DNA from: an uncultured beta proteobacterium
GTDB taxonomy: Bacteria > Pseudomonadota > Gammaproteobacteria > Burkholderiales > Burkholderiaceae_C
DNA length: 64,000 bases
Direction of reading: 5' to 3'
Assembly: GCA_903838565.1 (NCBI GenBank)
Contig: CAILZB010000060.1
Span: forward strand, 278,845 to 342,844
Of this stretch, positions 63,581 to 64,000 are shown piece after piece. The notes beneath the pieces were generated by a model. The model was not told where the DNA came from, made no database searches, and saw only the letters and a program-made list of their open reading frames with translations. Position 1 is the stretch's first letter, and each line of letters begins with the position of its first letter. A program made the position numbers and the translations under genes.

Positions 63581-63916
63581 ATGATGATGAAACGAAACAA
63601 TGCAGCGTCCAGCGAGCCAGATGCATTCATGACCAATTGGATGGCAGAGGTCGTCGGATCCCTCGGTACCGACCCGCAACTGCAGGACGTACCAGGTCCT
63701 GGTGCTCTTGACGAGCACGATATTGAGGGCGCGGAACTTGACGATCATGCGGAGCAAGATATGGACATGAGGGAGGAACCCGCTTTTCAACAGAACGTTT
63801 TGGAAGTCGATCCGCGCAAGGAATTGCATTTCAACTTGTTTGGTGACCCCGTCCCTGCTCCCCGATGGCCACCCAAATTCCCCCACTTGTGGCCACTTCA
63901 AATTCCTCCACCCTGA
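63581..63916 (+). pseudogene. Acidic protein gene, probably truncated by an IS21-like insertion
   Basis: The frame encodes about 111 residues from MMMKRNNAAS, with AAAGGAA just upstream (ATG 63581, 63584 or 63587). It is acidic in the middle (DEHDIEGAELDDHAEQDMD) and reaches the phrase FNLFGDPVPAPR. At that point (63866) the reading passes into TGGCCACC repeat sequence and continues only as Trp/Pro-rich text to 63916. Proteins I recall with LFGDPVP-type segments usually continue into a DNA-binding domain, so I infer that this is the 5' half of a disrupted gene of mobile-element type. Confidence 0.5.
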
Positions 63917-64000
63917 GCGCGGCGTGACGATGGTCTAAACACCGCCGTTTCGCCGCCTTGGGAGTGCCCAGGCAGGACGTTACCTTCAACCCCCTCACAC
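63866..64000. mobile_element. Left end of an IS21-like element (partial)
   Basis: Two direct repeats, TGGCCACCCAAATTCCCCCAC (63866-63886, its last base included) and TGGCCACTTCAAATTCCTCC followed by AC (63890-63911), are 24 bases apart. Such multiple repeats starting with TG are typical of IS21-family termini. They begin exactly where the upstream protein frame loses sense. No transposase gene is visible before the window ends, so assignment rests on the terminal repeats alone. Confidence 0.45.

Overview
The window looks like chromosomal DNA of a hydrogen-oxidising betaproteobacterium of the Burkholderiales, most likely Comamonadaceae or a close relative. The reasons are the high GC content and strong third-position GC bias, the HoxA/HoxJ/HoxBC hydrogen-sensing genes, HoxX, a monomeric isocitrate dehydrogenase, and many LysR regulators and amino-acid ABC transporters. 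No rRNA, tRNA or CRISPR array was recognised.

1-2.7 kb holds housekeeping genes: the start of purE, a redox-active CnoX-type thioredoxin, a small membrane protein, an orphan Rieske protein and hupE (nickel uptake). 2.7-24.5 kb is a complete hydrogenase locus. hybOABC encode a Hyd-2-type periplasmic [NiFe] hydrogenase, followed by its protease, chaperones, a hemerythrin-like protein and the full Hyp machinery (hypA, B, F, C, D, E). Then come hoxX (CO ligand synthesis) and hoxA (sigma-54 activator), and in convergent orientation hoxV/hupK-like, hoxB, hoxC and hoxJ (hydrogen-sensing regulatory hydrogenase and kinase). Two divergent sigma-54 promoters, one for hybO and one for hupE, are readable between the two genes, and a hairpin followed by a T-rich tract separates hybC from hybD. 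The wiring is therefore: HoxBC senses H2, HoxJ signals, HoxA activates, and Hyb enzyme and nickel uptake rise together.

24.8-44.4 kb is mixed metabolism: a small protein/cupin/FAD-enzyme trio, 3-hydroxyacyl-CoA dehydrogenase, a NUDIX-metallo-beta-lactamase fusion, an esterase, icd with a perfect FNR-type box upstream, pirin and DoxX with a divergent LysR gene, a CHASE2 membrane protein with a secreted partner, a polar amino-acid ABC transporter, small exported and membrane proteins, and a decayed yidB-like gene.

44.4-56.5 kb looks like one catabolic locus. A LysR regulator diverges from an ALDH7-type semialdehyde dehydrogenase and a ThDP enzyme. These converge on an operon for a PotABCD-like importer and a three-subunit HcnABC/opine-oxidase-like dehydrogenase, which is controlled by a divergent IclR regulator over a perfect 31-bp palindrome.

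56.5-64 kb is visibly lower in GC and looks horizontally acquired. It carries a very large protein (about 1,850 residues) with two tyrosine-recombinase-like cores, the first degenerate and the second complete, followed by a Fic-domain protein with a putative self-operator. At the end is a short acidic ORF that appears to be cut by the end of an IS21-like element running out of the window. The giant recombinase is the most novel-looking item.
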